A stretch of DNA of 64,000 nucleotides from Hydrogenophaga sp. (GCA_018333605.1 JAGXSV010000004.1:1-64000), one strand, 5' to 3'; counted from the stretch's first letter, positions 37,542 to 47,928 are shown. A program made the numbers and translations. The notes: generated from the letters alone by a model not told the origin.

Positions 37542-40500
37542 CTATGCACTTGCCGCCAACAGTGCTGATTCCAACCGACCCCTGCTCGCCGCCCTGAGCT
37601 TCAGCAGCCCAATCTCGCGCGCCATGCCGACGAGGGCCTCTTCTCCTGTCATTCCCTTGCCGAGAACCCACTGCGCCAGCGACACCAACTCCGGCTCGCA
37701 GATTTCTTCGACGCCGCGCACGTTGTCCTCATCTGAGGGCCAGCGGAAAGCGAACTCGGCCAGAGTGTCGACTCCTCGCGGCCAATAGAACGTGCCGCCA
37801 GCTTCCTCTGTCGCATCAAACAAGCGCCGCGCGATCTGCTCCACCCGTTCCTGAATCCGACTTCCCGTGCGCTGGAAGCCATGTGCCCGTGCGATGCGCC
37901 GCGCCAGCACCGCATCCAGCACCGGCCCTTCGTGTTGCACGACCCACTCCACCATCGGCTGCAACACCGTGTCATAGCTGGTCTCGTAGAACAGGTCGGC
38001 AGAGATGGCGCCGGGTGGCACCGCGTCGGTGGGCTGCGATGCTTGGAAGCGGCGATCCCTTTGGGTGTCGGCTCTCCCAGTGACGGGTATTGACGGCGTG
38101 GGTGCCGCCCGGGCGTAGACCGCTTCGGCAGGCTCGTCCGCTTCTTCATGGGCATCGCCGGCCAATGGTGGCAGACCTGCTGTCGCACGCGCGATGGCTG
38201 CATCGGCCTCGTTGATCGCCTGAAGACTGGGAGTTGCTTCGTCGTCGTTCGGTGCGGAGTCCGCTTCTTCGGGCGGAGCCTCGGCTTCGGCGGCTTGGCG
38301 TTCCCGGTCCTTTTCGAGCAACGCTGTTAGCGCGCCATGCACGCGTTCCAGCGTACCGCCCGGGTTCACCCACCAGTCGGTGGACCAGATGCGCACGATC
38401 TCCCAGCCCAGGCCTCGCAGCACCTGCTCACGAAGTTTGTCCCGGTCGCGCGCGGTGGCCGATCGGTGGTAGGTGGCACCGTCGCATTCCACCCCCGCGA
38501 GATACCTGCCCGCGAAGTCAGGGTGCACCACGCCCAGGTCCAGGCGGAATGACGATGCGCCGATCTGGGTGTGCACCTGCCAGCCTTTGCGACCCAGCGC
38601 TGCGGCCACCCCGGCTTCGAAAGGGCTCTCGAAGTCGCCCTGGCTGCCATGGTGTGCTTCGGCCAGAGCGCGTGGCCCGAATTCTGCAAACTCCAGGAAG
38701 TGTTTCAGGTCGCGCACGCCGGTGGCCTTGGTGCGCGACAGGTCCATCTGTTCGCCACGCAGGCTCGAGAACACACGCAGTTCGTGCCGGGCGCGCGTCA
38801 CGGCCACGTTCAGGCGCCGCTCGCCGCCGTCGCGGTTCAACGGGCCGAAGTTCATCGACACGGCACCGGCCATGTCCGGCCCGTAGGTGATCGAGAAATA
38901 CATGATGTCGCGCTCGTCACCCTGCACGCTCTCCAGGTTCTTCACGAACACCGGTTCCAGCTCCATTTCAGAGAAATAAGGTTCCAAGCCGGGGTCTTTG
39001 CGGCGCTCATCGTCAAGCAAGTCTTCGATCAGTCCTTGCTGCTCCGAGTTGAAGGTCACCACGCCGATGGTCAGGCCCGATTCCCGAAAGCCCGGGCGCT
39101 TGAGCCGGCTCACCAGATCGGCTACCAGAGCCTGGGCCTCGGGTTGGTTGATGCGGGGGCCGCCCTTTTCGTAGCGCCCCTTCACCGGGTGGAAGCTGAC
39201 GGCCCGGTCGTCGGTGACGGGCGACGGGAAGGTGACGAGGCCACCCCCGTAGTAGCGGTGGTTGCTGAAGGCGATCAGGCTTTCGTGGCGCGAGCGGTAG
39301 TGCCACGACAGGTTGCGCGTGGGCAGGCTGGCACCCAGGCATTCGTCGAGGATGCTCTCCAGGTCGCCTTCCACGACGTCGTCGTCACCGTCGGTGCTGT
39401 CGCTGCGGCCGAAGAAGTTGGTGGGGGGCAGTTGTTTCGGGTCGCCCACCATCACCACCTGTTTGCCACGGGCCATGGCACCGATGGCGTCCCACACCGG
39501 GATTTGCGAGGCCTCGTCGAACACCACCAGGTCGAAGTTGCTGGCCTCGGCCGAAAGGTACTGCGCGATCGACAGCGGGCTCATCAACAGGCACGGGGTC
39601 AGTCGCAACACCACCGACGGAATCTCTTGCAGCAGTTGACGCAGCGGTTTGTGCTGCTTCTTCTTGGTGATCTCGTGGCGCAGGATGCCCCACTCGCTGT
39701 TGCGCTGGATGCTGTCGGTCGCCGGCAGGCTGGCGCACAGCTTGGCCCGGATCCACTCGCGGGAGACCTTGGTGAACTCGTCATCCAGGGCGCGGAACTC
39801 TTTGATGCGAAGTTCGTGCTCTGCTGAGACAAACCGCTTGAGCACCTCGTCCTCGTCCACCGCTTCGGCCAGCCACCAGCGGGCGTAGTTCACCTCGAAT
39901 GCGGTGGGCACTTGCGCAGGGGTCAGGCCACCCGCCTCGATGGCGTTCACCAGTGTGGTCAGATTCGCATTGCGTGCGTCGGCCTGTGCGTGGCGCCAGG
40001 CGCACCACGCGTGCAGTCCTTGGTGACCGCCCTCCAACCGCGCTGCCGCTTCCGCCAAGTCGGATGGCGCAAGGTCGGCGAATGCGCGGCGCACGTTTTC
40101 TGGTTGAGCGGCGGTGTGGCAAAACTGGTCCATTGCCGCGTTGATCTCTACCAACTGCGCCAGCACCTGGTGACAGGCCTGGCCGATCGAGGCCGTGTCG
40201 CTCAGTTCCGCGCGGCGGGTGCCCAGCACCTTATGCAGGCTTCGCCGTGCTTGCGCAATCGAAGAGGACTCCAGCCCGAGGCCCGACAGGCCAGCCTTCA
40301 GAGAAGCGTGGAACTTCAGCGCGCGCTCAACGCCATCGCGGTCGGTATCCAGTGCATTCCAGACACCTGGGCATTCGGCAGCCAGGCCGCTCATGGACAG
40401 CAGCCGGGTTTCGACCGAGCCGCGCGTCTGCAAGAGCGCATGCTGTTGCTGCAAGGCGGGTCCGCATCGCCCTTCGGCCACATCCGGGTGCTGTGTTTGT

Positions 40501-43500
40501 AGCATGCCCCTCTGCTGCAGGACCAGGCTTTCGCGTTCAAACGCGAGCGCGGCCCGCAGCATCGCGCTGTCGGTGTCGTGACCTCGCCAAAGTCCTTGGC
40601 TGGCTTCAGCAAGCGATGCGCACTCGGCCAGGTGGTGATCCAGGTCGCACAGGGCTTTCAGGCCTTGGGCCTCGCGGGTCCAGCGTTCACCACAATAGCC
40701 TTCGGTGGCGGCCTCCAGACCGTCCAGGGAAAAGGGTTTGTGCATCCGCGCGGCGTGCAGTGCGGCGTTGGCCTTCAAGGCGCTGCGGGCGTGATCGGTT
40801 CGGGTCTTGACCCCCGACCACAAGCCTTCGGCGGCGGCGCCGGGGTTCAGTTGCTGGACCTCTTCGCGCAGGCTCTTGATGCGTACGAGCGCGGACAGAT
40901 CGTCGGCGACGCGTGGTTCCCCGGTGCCTTCGATGACGGCCTCCAGCGCACCACGCACCTTGCGCTTGCCCAACCACGACATGGGCCAGAACGACTTGTT
41001 GGCCTTGGCCCAATCGCGCTGAAGTTGCGCCACATTGAGCTGACCCACGCCAGCACCGTATTTGACGGAGAGGCTTGCGCGCAGTTGGCCCATCTCTTCG
41101 ATCCACTGCACCCCGCGCTCGATCTCGTCGCTGGCGGCAGGGGGCCATGGCGTTCTGAGTTCCGTGTGCAGGCGGCGGCGCTTGTCGAGCAGGTCGAGCG
41201 CCTGGGCCAGGCGGGTCTGCAGCTCGGTCGGCCACGGGGCGGACATCTTCGAAGAGAGCACAGCGTATTGACCGAGCAGGTCGTTGCCGGCCTTCAGCGC
41301 CGCACACACGGTATCGCTGTCCGGCAGCGCGCAGAAGCTCCAGCCATGGGTCGATGCCTGCGGTAAGACCTTGGCGAGCACACCGATGGCGGACCGGGTC
41401 TGCCGGTGCAGCGCCGGCCATTCCATGCCGAGCAATCGCTCCAGGCCCTGCGCAGCAGCCAGGAAGCCGTGGCTGGTGGTTCGCAGCGTTTGAGCAGACC
41501 TGACCATTTCCTGCTGCCACTTCGCGGACCAATCGGTGACGTGCACGGGCACCAGCGCGCCAGTCAACAGCTGGTCACGACCGACCGCTGCCGCGTTGGC
41601 CTGCAAGCGGCCCGCAAGATCGCGCAGCGCGGTCAGGGCAGCTTCGTCGTGCGCCCGGGGAGAGGTCCAGCTGAATCGCAGGTCCGGCAGCGCATGGCCG
41701 CCGACGACGCACCCGATGGCCTTAAAGATCGTCCACCCGTTGATATGGCGGTGGTGTAGGCGTTCAACATAGGTAGACAGTTGCTCGCGCACTTGACCCA
41801 GTTGCCGGGCCTTGGCTTCCCAGGTGGCTGCGTCCACTTCACCTTTGGACTCCCAGGATTTTTGGAGCTGGCTCAACACGTCGAGCTTGCGACTCTTGTT
41901 TGAATGCAATTCGAGGCAGAACTCCCCCAGCCCCACCTCGCGCAGGCGGCGGAAGACGACATCCAGCGCAGCGATCTTTTCGGCCACGAAAAGCACGCGC
42001 TTGTTTTCAGCCAGGCACTGTGCGATCAGGTTGGCAATGGTCTGGCTCTTGCCGGTGCCAGGCGGACCGATCAACACGAAGTCTTTGCCTCTGGCTGCGG
42101 CCATGACGGCTGACAGCTGGGACGAGTCTGCGGGGAGTGGGCTGAATACCTGCTGTGGCGGGTAATCGGCGTCCAACCTACGGGTCTCGGGGAAGGGCGT
42201 TGTGGATGGGTAGGGTTCGCGCGGCGTGTCGATCAGGTGCGCCACCACCGGGGACTTGCGCAAGTCGTCTGTGCGATCTGACAAGTCCTTCCACATCAGG
42301 TACTTGGCAAAGGAGAACATCGACAACACGACGTCTTCGCTGACCTCCCAGCCCCGGATGTCTTTGATGGCGCTGCGAACGCGCTTCCAGATGCCCGCGA
42401 TGTCCAGACCGGACTCATCACGCGGCAGGTCGCCAGCGGCAATGCCCAACTCCAGTTGGAAGTCCTGCCGAAGCATCTCGACCAGCGTCGGATTGAACCG
42501 CGCCTCATCTTCATGCTCTTGTAGCGTGAACCCCGACCGTGCGCTTTTGCGGTTCAGCGTGATCGGCAGCAGGATCAAAGGCGCTTTGACCCGAGAGTCA
42601 GGCTTGTCAGGACGGGTCCAGATCAGGAAACCGAGCGCGATGAAGAGTGTGTTGGAGCCGCCTTCTTGCATCGCGTTGCGGGCACCTCGATATAGATCAA
42701 CCAGGCGTCCTTCCAGTTCTTGATCTTCCAGCCGGATGAAGACCTCACGGCGCTTCAGGGCGTCTTTTGCATGCGCTTTGCGAAGGTCCTCCAGGCTTCT
42801 GGCTTCATGCAGTTGCTGGCTTCGAGGGTCTTGGCCCTGCATCAATGCAGGGCTGGGCAGGAGCTTGATCGTTTGCCCTTCTGCCAGGGTGTCTTCCAGC
42901 GCTGGCGCCGCCACGTCCAGCAGCAACGCCTTCTTCCCCTGCTTGAAGTTCAGCAGTGTGTTTCTTAGCGACAGATCGAGCAGTTTGCGTTGCCACCGGG
43001 CCAGTCTGTCTTTGGGATCGAGTTCAGATGTCGGCGTATCGGTGATGGCCTCGTCGGGGAGGTCCGGGGCATCCTCAATGCCGATCGTTCCCTCCGGTTC
43101 CACCTCGACTGGTACAGTCTCTGCGACAGCGTGCGCCTGAGCCAGCGGCTTGATCCGCGACATGCGCGCGCGCTTCACGTCGATGACCAGTTCAAACTTG
43201 TCTTCTTCCTCCTCCGACAACTGACGGTTTGCGTTGGCGATGGCCTGGCTGAAACTCACAGCTTGGCCCTGTGCCGCGAGGGTTGTTTCGAAGACCAGCA
43301 TCTCCTGCAGCTTCAAGCGCTTTCTCACCGCGGTGATGTCATCGACCACAGAGGTAGAGAACTCCTCTTCCCGAAGCCACACACCGACAAATGCGTGACC
43401 ACGGGTGAATACCAGCAAGGGGTTGAGGTGTGCCTGCTCCAGGCACGCAGCGAACAGCAGCGCAAGATCAAGGCATGTGGCCAAGCCGCCGTCGAGTACC

Positions 43501-44201
43501 TGTGAAGGACTGCGAACCTTCTGCCCTGTGTGTTCGAAACTGGCGGGTGGCAGTGCGTAGTTGAGCTTGCGCTGGAGCACAGCAGCCCAAATACCAGACG
43601 CCAACTCCCATGCCCGTTTTGAGCCATGGGCATAGCCGTCGATCGAACCGGACTTTCCACCCGTCTGCAACGCCAAAGCGGCACCCTTGAGCAGACGGTC
43701 GATAGCCTGGTCGTTCGGCTGAACGAATGCCGCAACCATTTCTGGCAGATGACCGATGCCGCCCCATTGATTGCGAGCCAGCAGTTCTACGGTGGAATCG
43801 TTCTTTGCGAGGACTTCGTCCGATTGCTTGCGACTGCGCAATTCGAAATGCAGCGAAGCTGATTCAGCTTCCGTCAAGCGCGAAAGAAGGGCACCATCCA
43901 ACTGCACGTCGAGATCACGCAGGTGATAGCTCTCGCCTGCTCCCACCGACTCGACGTTCCAGACGCGAGGCTTTACGAACGGTGGTTCGGAAATCAGTTC
44001 AACGGTCAGCTCGTTGATCGGAGACGAGGTCTCATTGACGATCACCAGTTCGTGCAACGCGGGCACCGCGTTCTGGAACGCTGCGAGATTCAGCTTCTTC
44101 GCAGCACTGACCTGCAATCGAACTGTGGGCGGTGGCACTTCTGCAACAACAGAATTTTCAGGCGTACCTGCCTCTGTCGATTGACCTGACTCCCTTGTCA
44201 T
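37542..44201 (-). CDS. Giant DUF4011-helicase-Vsr-like nuclease protein (predicted anti-phage, Hhe-like)
   Basis: A 2219-residue multidomain protein. In order: an N-terminal beta-rich region with a transglutaminase-like pair (ATCLDLALLFAACL about 245, TRGHAFVGVWL about 270); a DUF4011 segment (RLARWQRKLLDLSLRNTLLN, about 400); a superfamily 1 helicase with Walker A LIGPPGTGKSQTIANLI (about 712), Walker B VVFDEASQIPVWDAIG (about 1560), VMVGDPKQLPPTNFF and NVAVTRARHELRVFSS (about 1797); a Vsr/DUF559-like nuclease (SPFEAGVAAALGRKGWQV, LAGVECDGATYHRS, LGWEIVRIWSTDWW, about 1855-1950); and a C-terminal DUF3320-type wHTH region. As I recall, DUF4011-helicase-Vsr proteins were reported as single-gene phage defence under the name Hhe. 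The ATG at 44201 has an AAGGAG site. Confidence 0.88.
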   Translation of the reverse strand: MTRESGQSTEAGTPENSVVAEVPPPTVRLQVSAAKKLNLAAFQNAVPALHELVIVNETSSPINELTVELISEPPFVKPRVWNVESVGAGESYHLRDLDVQLDGALLSRLTEAESASLHFELRSRKQSDEVLAKNDSTVELLARNQWGGIGHLPEMVAAFVQPNDQAIDRLLKGAALALQTGGKSGSIDGYAHGSKRAWELASGIWAAVLQRKLNYALPPASFEHTGQKVRSPSQVLDGGLATCLDLALLFAACLEQAHLNPLLVFTRGHAFVGVWLREEEFSTSVVDDITAVRKRLKLQEMLVFETTLAAQGQAVSFSQAIANANRQLSEEEEDKFELVIDVKRARMSRIKPLAQAHAVAETVPVEVEPEGTIGIEDAPDLPDEAITDTPTSELDPKDRLARWQRKLLDLSLRNTLLNFKQGKKALLLDVAAPALEDTLAEGQTIKLLPSPALMQGQDPRSQQLHEARSLEDLRKAHAKDALKRREVFIRLEDQELEGRLVDLYRGARNAMQEGGSNTLFIALGFLIWTRPDKPDSRVKAPLILLPITLNRKSARSGFTLQEHEDEARFNPTLVEMLRQDFQLELGIAAGDLPRDESGLDIAGIWKRVRSAIKDIRGWEVSEDVVLSMFSFAKYLMWKDLSDRTDDLRKSPVVAHLIDTPREPYPSTTPFPETRRLDADYPPQQVFSPLPADSSQLSAVMAAARGKDFVLIGPPGTGKSQTIANLIAQCLAENKRVLFVAEKIAALDVVFRRLREVGLGEFCLELHSNKSRKLDVLSQLQKSWESKGEVDAATWEAKARQLGQVREQLSTYVERLHHRHINGWTIFKAIGCVVGGHALPDLRFSWTSPRAHDEAALTALRDLAGRLQANAAAVGRDQLLTGALVPVHVTDWSAKWQQEMVRSAQTLRTTSHGFLAAAQGLERLLGMEWPALHRQTRSAIGVLAKVLPQASTHGWSFCALPDSDTVCAALKAGNDLLGQYAVLSSKMSAPWPTELQTRLAQALDLLDKRRRLHTELRTPWPPAASDEIERGVQWIEEMGQLRASLSVKYGAGVGQLNVAQLQRDWAKANKSFWPMSWLGKRKVRGALEAVIEGTGEPRVADDLSALVRIKSLREEVQQLNPGAAAEGLWSGVKTRTDHARSALKANAALHAARMHKPFSLDGLEAATEGYCGERWTREAQGLKALCDLDHHLAECASLAEASQGLWRGHDTDSAMLRAALAFERESLVLQQRGMLQTQHPDVAEGRCGPALQQQHALLQTRGSVETRLLSMSGLAAECPGVWNALDTDRDGVERALKFHASLKAGLSGLGLESSSIAQARRSLHKVLGTRRAELSDTASIGQACHQVLAQLVEINAAMDQFCHTAAQPENVRRAFADLAPSDLAEAAARLEGGHQGLHAWCAWRHAQADARNANLTTLVNAIEAGGLTPAQVPTAFEVNYARWWLAEAVDEDEVLKRFVSAEHELRIKEFRALDDEFTKVSREWIRAKLCASLPATDSIQRNSEWGILRHEITKKKQHKPLRQLLQEIPSVVLRLTPCLLMSPLSIAQYLSAEASNFDLVVFDEASQIPVWDAIGAMARGKQVVMVGDPKQLPPTNFFGRSDSTDGDDDVVEGDLESILDECLGASLPTRNLSWHYRSRHESLIAFSNHRYYGGGLVTFPSPVTDDRAVSFHPVKGRYEKGGPRINQPEAQALVADLVSRLKRPGFRESGLTIGVVTFNSEQQGLIEDLLDDERRKDPGLEPYFSEMELEPVFVKNLESVQGDERDIMYFSITYGPDMAGAVSMNFGPLNRDGGERRLNVAVTRARHELRVFSSLRGEQMDLSRTKATGVRDLKHFLEFAEFGPRALAEAHHGSQGDFESPFEAGVAAALGRKGWQVHTQIGASSFRLDLGVVHPDFAGRYLAGVECDGATYHRSATARDRDKLREQVLRGLGWEIVRIWSTDWWVNPGGTLERVHGALTALLEKDRERQAAEAEAPPEEADSAPNDDEATPSLQAINEADAAIARATAGLPPLAGDAHEEADEPAEAVYARAAPTPSIPVTGRADTQRDRRFQASQPTDAVPPGAISADLFYETSYDTVLQPMVEWVVQHEGPVLDAVLARRIARAHGFQRTGSRIQERVEQIARRLFDATEEAGGTFYWPRGVDTLAEFAFRWPSDEDNVRGVEEICEPELVSLAQWVLGKGMTGEEALVGMAREIGLLKLRAASRGRLESALLAASA

Positions 44202-44297
44202 GCACGTTCTCCTTTTCGGCCCTATTGTGGCGCGCGAAGAACGTTGTAACAAATTTTGTCGAGGCGTTGGCCCGATACCTTCCCGACGAGCACGCTG

Positions 44298-45512
44298 CTA
44301 AGCCCGTTTACCCCTGAATGGCACCACATTGCCAGCCACGCAGGCATCCAGGTAGTTGCTCCAGGCCTGCATCATCTGGGCTCGCGGCTGCAGGTACATC
44401 GCGTGGTTGTACGAAGCGCTGACCTGGTTGCGTTCCTGGTGCGCCAGTTGTAGTTCGATGTGCTCATGTGGCCAGCCCTGTTCGTGCAGCAGCGTAGAGG
44501 CGATGCCCCGGAAGCCGTGACCTGTCATGCGGCCCGCATAGCCCATGCGACCTAGCGCGCCCAGGATGGTGTTGTTGCTCATCGACCTCTGATGGTCACG
44601 CTCGCCGGGGAAGAGTAGGGGGCTGTGACCGGTCAGGGTGTGTAGGCTTCGAAGCAGGGTCACCGCCTGTGTGGATAGGGGCACCACGTGCGGCGTCTTC
44701 ATCTTCATGCGTGACGCCGGTATGTCCCAGCGTCCACCGTCGAGGTCAAATTCTTCCCATCTCGCGCCGATCAGCTCGCTGGTTCGCACAAAGGTCATGG
44801 CCATCAGCTTGATAGCCACGCGGGTGACAGTGCTGCCGTTGTAGACCTCGATCTTGCGCAGCAGCTCGGGCAGTTCCTTGCTGTCCAGCCGCGCGTAATT
44901 TTCCTTTTTGCGCGAGGCGAGTACGTCGCTGGGGCGTATCTCCACGGCCGGGTTGCGTTTCGCCAGTCCATGGGCGATGGCGTAGCGAAAGATCTGGGAG
45001 CAGGTCTGCAACGAGCGTTTGGCGATGTCGAGGGCGCCACGTTTTTCGATGGCCTTCATCATCGCGACCAACTCGGGAGCCTCGATTTCTGCCACAGGGC
45101 GCAATCCAATGGCCGGAAAGACATCCGCCTCCAGGCGGCGCCACACATAGACCGTGTGGCTGTCGCTGCGTGCGGCTTTCCAGCTTTCCCACCATTTTTT
45201 TGCTACGGCCGCGAATGTGTCTTCGACAGCCAGACGGCGGGCGATCTTCTCGGACTTGCGGGCCGCCATCGGGTCGGAGCCCGCTGCGAGCTGCTTGCGG
45301 GCCTCGTCCACCTTGTCCCTGGCCTGGGCGAGTGACACGTCTGGGTAGGCGCCGACAGCCATCAGTTTCTCTTTCCCCAGAAAACGGTACTTCCAGCGCC
45401 AGAGCTTGGAACCTGTCGGGGTGATCAGCAGGTACAGGCCCCTGCCGTCAGCCATCTTGATGGGTGATGGGCCGGGTTTTGCCTTCAGGACTTCGGTGTT
45501 GGTCAGCGCCAT
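44298..45512 (-). CDS. P4-type tyrosine integrase of the island
   Basis: A 404-residue site-specific recombinase. The N-terminal DUF4102-type arm-binding domain reads GRGLYLLITPTGSKLWRWKY; the SAM-like core-binding part follows (VWRRLEADVFPAIGLRPVAE). The catalytic domain shows the first Arg in MTFVRTSELIGARWEEFDLD, the H-x-x-R box in MTGHGFRGIASTLLHEQGW and the Tyr region QVSASYNHAMYL. Such integrases insert elements into the 3' end of tRNA genes, and this one starts about 200 bases inside the tRNA-Ser 3' end. The start ATG (45512) aligns with the fragmentary second integrase. All catalytic segments are present, so excision may still be possible. Confidence 0.95.
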   Translation of the reverse strand: MALTNTEVLKAKPGPSPIKMADGRGLYLLITPTGSKLWRWKYRFLGKEKLMAVGAYPDVSLAQARDKVDEARKQLAAGSDPMAARKSEKIARRLAVEDTFAAVAKKWWESWKAARSDSHTVYVWRRLEADVFPAIGLRPVAEIEAPELVAMMKAIEKRGALDIAKRSLQTCSQIFRYAIAHGLAKRNPAVEIRPSDVLASRKKENYARLDSKELPELLRKIEVYNGSTVTRVAIKLMAMTFVRTSELIGARWEEFDLDGGRWDIPASRMKMKTPHVVPLSTQAVTLLRSLHTLTGHSPLLFPGERDHQRSMSNNTILGALGRMGYAGRMTGHGFRGIASTLLHEQGWPHEHIELQLAHQERNQVSASYNHAMYLQPRAQMMQAWSNYLDACVAGNVVPFRGKRA

Positions 45513-45798
<286 letters not shown>

Positions 45799-45877
45799 AG
45801 ACAGCCTTATATTATATCAGTCGAAGCGGCGGTTTTTTTGGGGTCTCAACCTGCGAGATACCCGAAAATGGGAATTT

Positions 45878-46264
45878 TCAGTGCACGGGGGGCCCGTCGA
45901 CTGTCTTCTGCCACGCGTGCTGCCGGAGCACGTCCAGCGGAACATGCTTCAGTGCCTTTTCATGGGTGCTGTTCAGAACCACAGGCGGTGCCACGCCTGC
46001 CTGAAGGGCTTCGAGCCAGCGCAGCACACACAGACACCAGCGGTCGCCGGGCTTTAGTCCGGCAAACCGCCATTCTGGTCTGGGCGTCATCAGGTCGTTG
46101 CCTCGGCTGAGCGAGTGATCCAGAAAGGCCTGGGTTACACGGGCGCACACCACATGCGTGCCCAAGTCGCTTTCGTCGGTGCGGCAGCAGCCGTCGCGAA
46201 AATACCCGGTCAGGGGGTCGTACGAGCAGGGCTGCAGCTCTTCACCCAAAACATTGCGGCTCAT
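45878..46264 (-). CDS. DUF2237 family protein
   Basis: A 128-residue cytosolic protein of the DUF2237 family. Characteristic segments are NVLGEELQPCSYDPLTGYFR, DGCCRTDESDLGTHVVCARV, the conserved SRGNDLMTPRPEWRFAGLKPG stretch and DRWCLCVLRWLEALQAGVAP. Four to five conserved cysteines (DGCC, VVC, WCLC) suggest metal or redox chemistry, but no activity is established that I know of. It lies between the tRNA-Ser gene and the SPFH gene, outside the island, 20 bases downstream of the SPFH stop, and may be cotranscribed with it. Confidence 0.9.
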   Translation of the reverse strand: MSRNVLGEELQPCSYDPLTGYFRDGCCRTDESDLGTHVVCARVTQAFLDHSLSRGNDLMTPRPEWRFAGLKPGDRWCLCVLRWLEALQAGVAPPVVLNSTHEKALKHVPLDVLRQHAWQKTVDGPPVH

Positions 46265-46284
46265 GGTGCTTGGACGTGATCGCT

Positions 46285-47199
46285 TCAGGTGGCCTTGCCG
46301 GTGCCGATCATCTTCATGGCTGAGGTGATCAGTGCAGAAACTTCGGTCATGTTGCTGGGCACGATGAGCGTGGTGTTGGAGTCCGCAGCCACTTTGCCGT
46401 ATGCGTCCACGGCGCGTTCAGCCACTTTGAGTTGTACGGCCATCTCGCCGCCGGGTTGGCGAATGGCGGCCGCTACCCGCTCAATGGCCAGGGCGGTGGC
46501 GTTGGCCACCTCGGTGATGGCGGCGGCTTCGCCCTGGGCGTTGTTGATGGCGGCCTGCTTCTCTCCTTCAGAGCGGGCAATGAAGGCTTCGCGTTCGCCG
46601 GTGGCGATGTTGATCTGTTCCTGGCGTCGGCCTTCGGAGGCTGCAATCAGCGCACGTTTCTCTCGCTCGGCGGTGATTTGGGCCTGCATGGCGAGCAGGA
46701 TTTCTTTGGGAGGGGTGAGATCTTTGATTTCGTAGCGAAGCACCTTCACGCCCCAGTTCAAAGCAGCTTCGTCGATCGCGTTAACCACTTGAGAGTTGAT
46801 GATGGCACGCTCTTCAAAAGTCTTGTCGAGTTCAAGCTTGCCAATGACCGAACGCAACGAGGTTTGTGCCAGTTGCGTAACCGCCATGATGTAGTTGGAC
46901 GAACCGTAGCTGGCCCGCATGGGGTCGGTCACCTGGAAGTACAGAATACCGTCCACCTGCAGTTGGGTGTTGTCGCGCGTGATGCAAACCTGGCTGGGAA
47001 CGTCCAGCGGGATTTCCTTCAGGCTGTGCTTGTATGCCACCCGATCGATAAAGGGCACGAGGAAATTGAGCCCTGGTGCCAGCGAGCCATGGTACTTGCC
47101 CAGGCGCTCAATCACCCACGAGTTTTGCTGGGGCACGACCTTGATGGATCGGGTGATGAAGATCGCGGCAATAACAAACAGGAGGATGGCAATTTCCAT
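46285..47199 (-). CDS. SPFH-domain membrane protein (QmcA/stomatin-like)
   Basis: A 304-residue protein: N-terminal membrane anchor (AILLFVIAAIFITRSIKVVP), SPFH domain (QQNSWVIERLGKYHGSLAPG, then DPMRASYGSSNYIMAVTQLA) and a long coiled coil (AQITAEREKRALIAASEGRR) ending in a C-terminal IVPSNMTEVSALITSA segment. This is the QmcA (YbbK)-type protein found with a short NfeD partner, here the gene 81 bases upstream. These pairs organise membrane microdomains. Unlike the slipin at 13785-14447 this protein is full length. Confidence 0.93.
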   Translation of the reverse strand: MEIAILLFVIAAIFITRSIKVVPQQNSWVIERLGKYHGSLAPGLNFLVPFIDRVAYKHSLKEIPLDVPSQVCITRDNTQLQVDGILYFQVTDPMRASYGSSNYIMAVTQLAQTSLRSVIGKLELDKTFEERAIINSQVVNAIDEAALNWGVKVLRYEIKDLTPPKEILLAMQAQITAEREKRALIAASEGRRQEQINIATGEREAFIARSEGEKQAAINNAQGEAAAITEVANATALAIERVAAAIRQPGGEMAVQLKVAERAVDAYGKVAADSNTTLIVPSNMTEVSALITSAMKMIGTGKAT

Positions 47200-47280
47200 G
47201 GCGTGCGGTTTCTTTTTGGAGGTTGAAAGAAGGGCAGGGTAGCCGAGTTTCGTGTCTGGTGGCGGTTGCAGCGCTGGGAA

Positions 47281-47706
47281 TCAGACTTTTTCGACCACCA
47301 GACGGTTCCCCTGCAGTTCGACGACGCGGTGAGCGCCGGGCTCCCTTGCGTGGCCAGGGCGCTGGACCACGCTCCACTGAGCACCACGGTATTTCACGCT
47401 GGCCGTGCCATCGGGCAACCATTCGTCCACCAGAATGATTTCACCCACATCCAGGTTGACGCTGCGCAGGGCGCGCACCGATGGGTCTGCCGGGGTTCGC
47501 TTTTTACGGATGTACCAGCCGACGACAGCGGCTGAGCCCACCAAGGCCGCGCAGACCAGCTGCAATGCAGTGCCGGCACCGGCGTGGGCAGCCAGAGCGG
47601 CGGCTGCCATGCCCACAGCCAGCATCAACAGATAAAACGTGCCCGTGAAAAGCTCCAGGGCAATGGCCGAGCCGGCCAGCAGCCACCAAAGCGTTGAATC
47701 TGACAT
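47281..47706 (-). CDS. Short NfeD-family membrane protein (YbbJ-like)
   Basis: A 141-residue protein with two or three N-terminal membrane helices (TLWWLLAGSAIALELFTGTF, then LMLAVGMAAAALAAHAGAG and LVCAALVGSAAVVGWYI) and a C-terminal OB-fold NfeD domain (VNLDVGEIILVDEWLPDGTA, VKYRGAQWSV). It has no protease domain, so it belongs to the short NfeD type that pairs with QmcA. It is followed by the SPFH gene in the same direction. Confidence 0.9.
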   Translation of the reverse strand: MSDSTLWWLLAGSAIALELFTGTFYLLMLAVGMAAAALAAHAGAGTALQLVCAALVGSAAVVGWYIRKKRTPADPSVRALRSVNLDVGEIILVDEWLPDGTASVKYRGAQWSVVQRPGHAREPGAHRVVELQGNRLVVEKV

Positions 47707-47928
47707 AAATACTCCTGCTTACGGAAAGAGAATAAGTGGCCGCTACCCGAACATACCCCGGGTGGAATGTCAGGCTTGCGCCACATTCTGCGACAAAACC
47801 CATGTGGGATCGGGTGCACGGTCTCGATTTCCGTACACTTCGCGGCTGCTTTGCCGCTTTTGGCTGCTTTGTGTTTCTGATTGACCTTTTTTCTTACCCG
47901 AGTGCCCCTAGCAAGGCTGGAGATTGCC

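Noticed and set aside
38571-39827. 418-codon + strand frame inside the giant helicase gene
   Set aside because: Lies opposite helicase motifs; Ala/Val/Gln-rich with no start signal. A by-product of codon bias.
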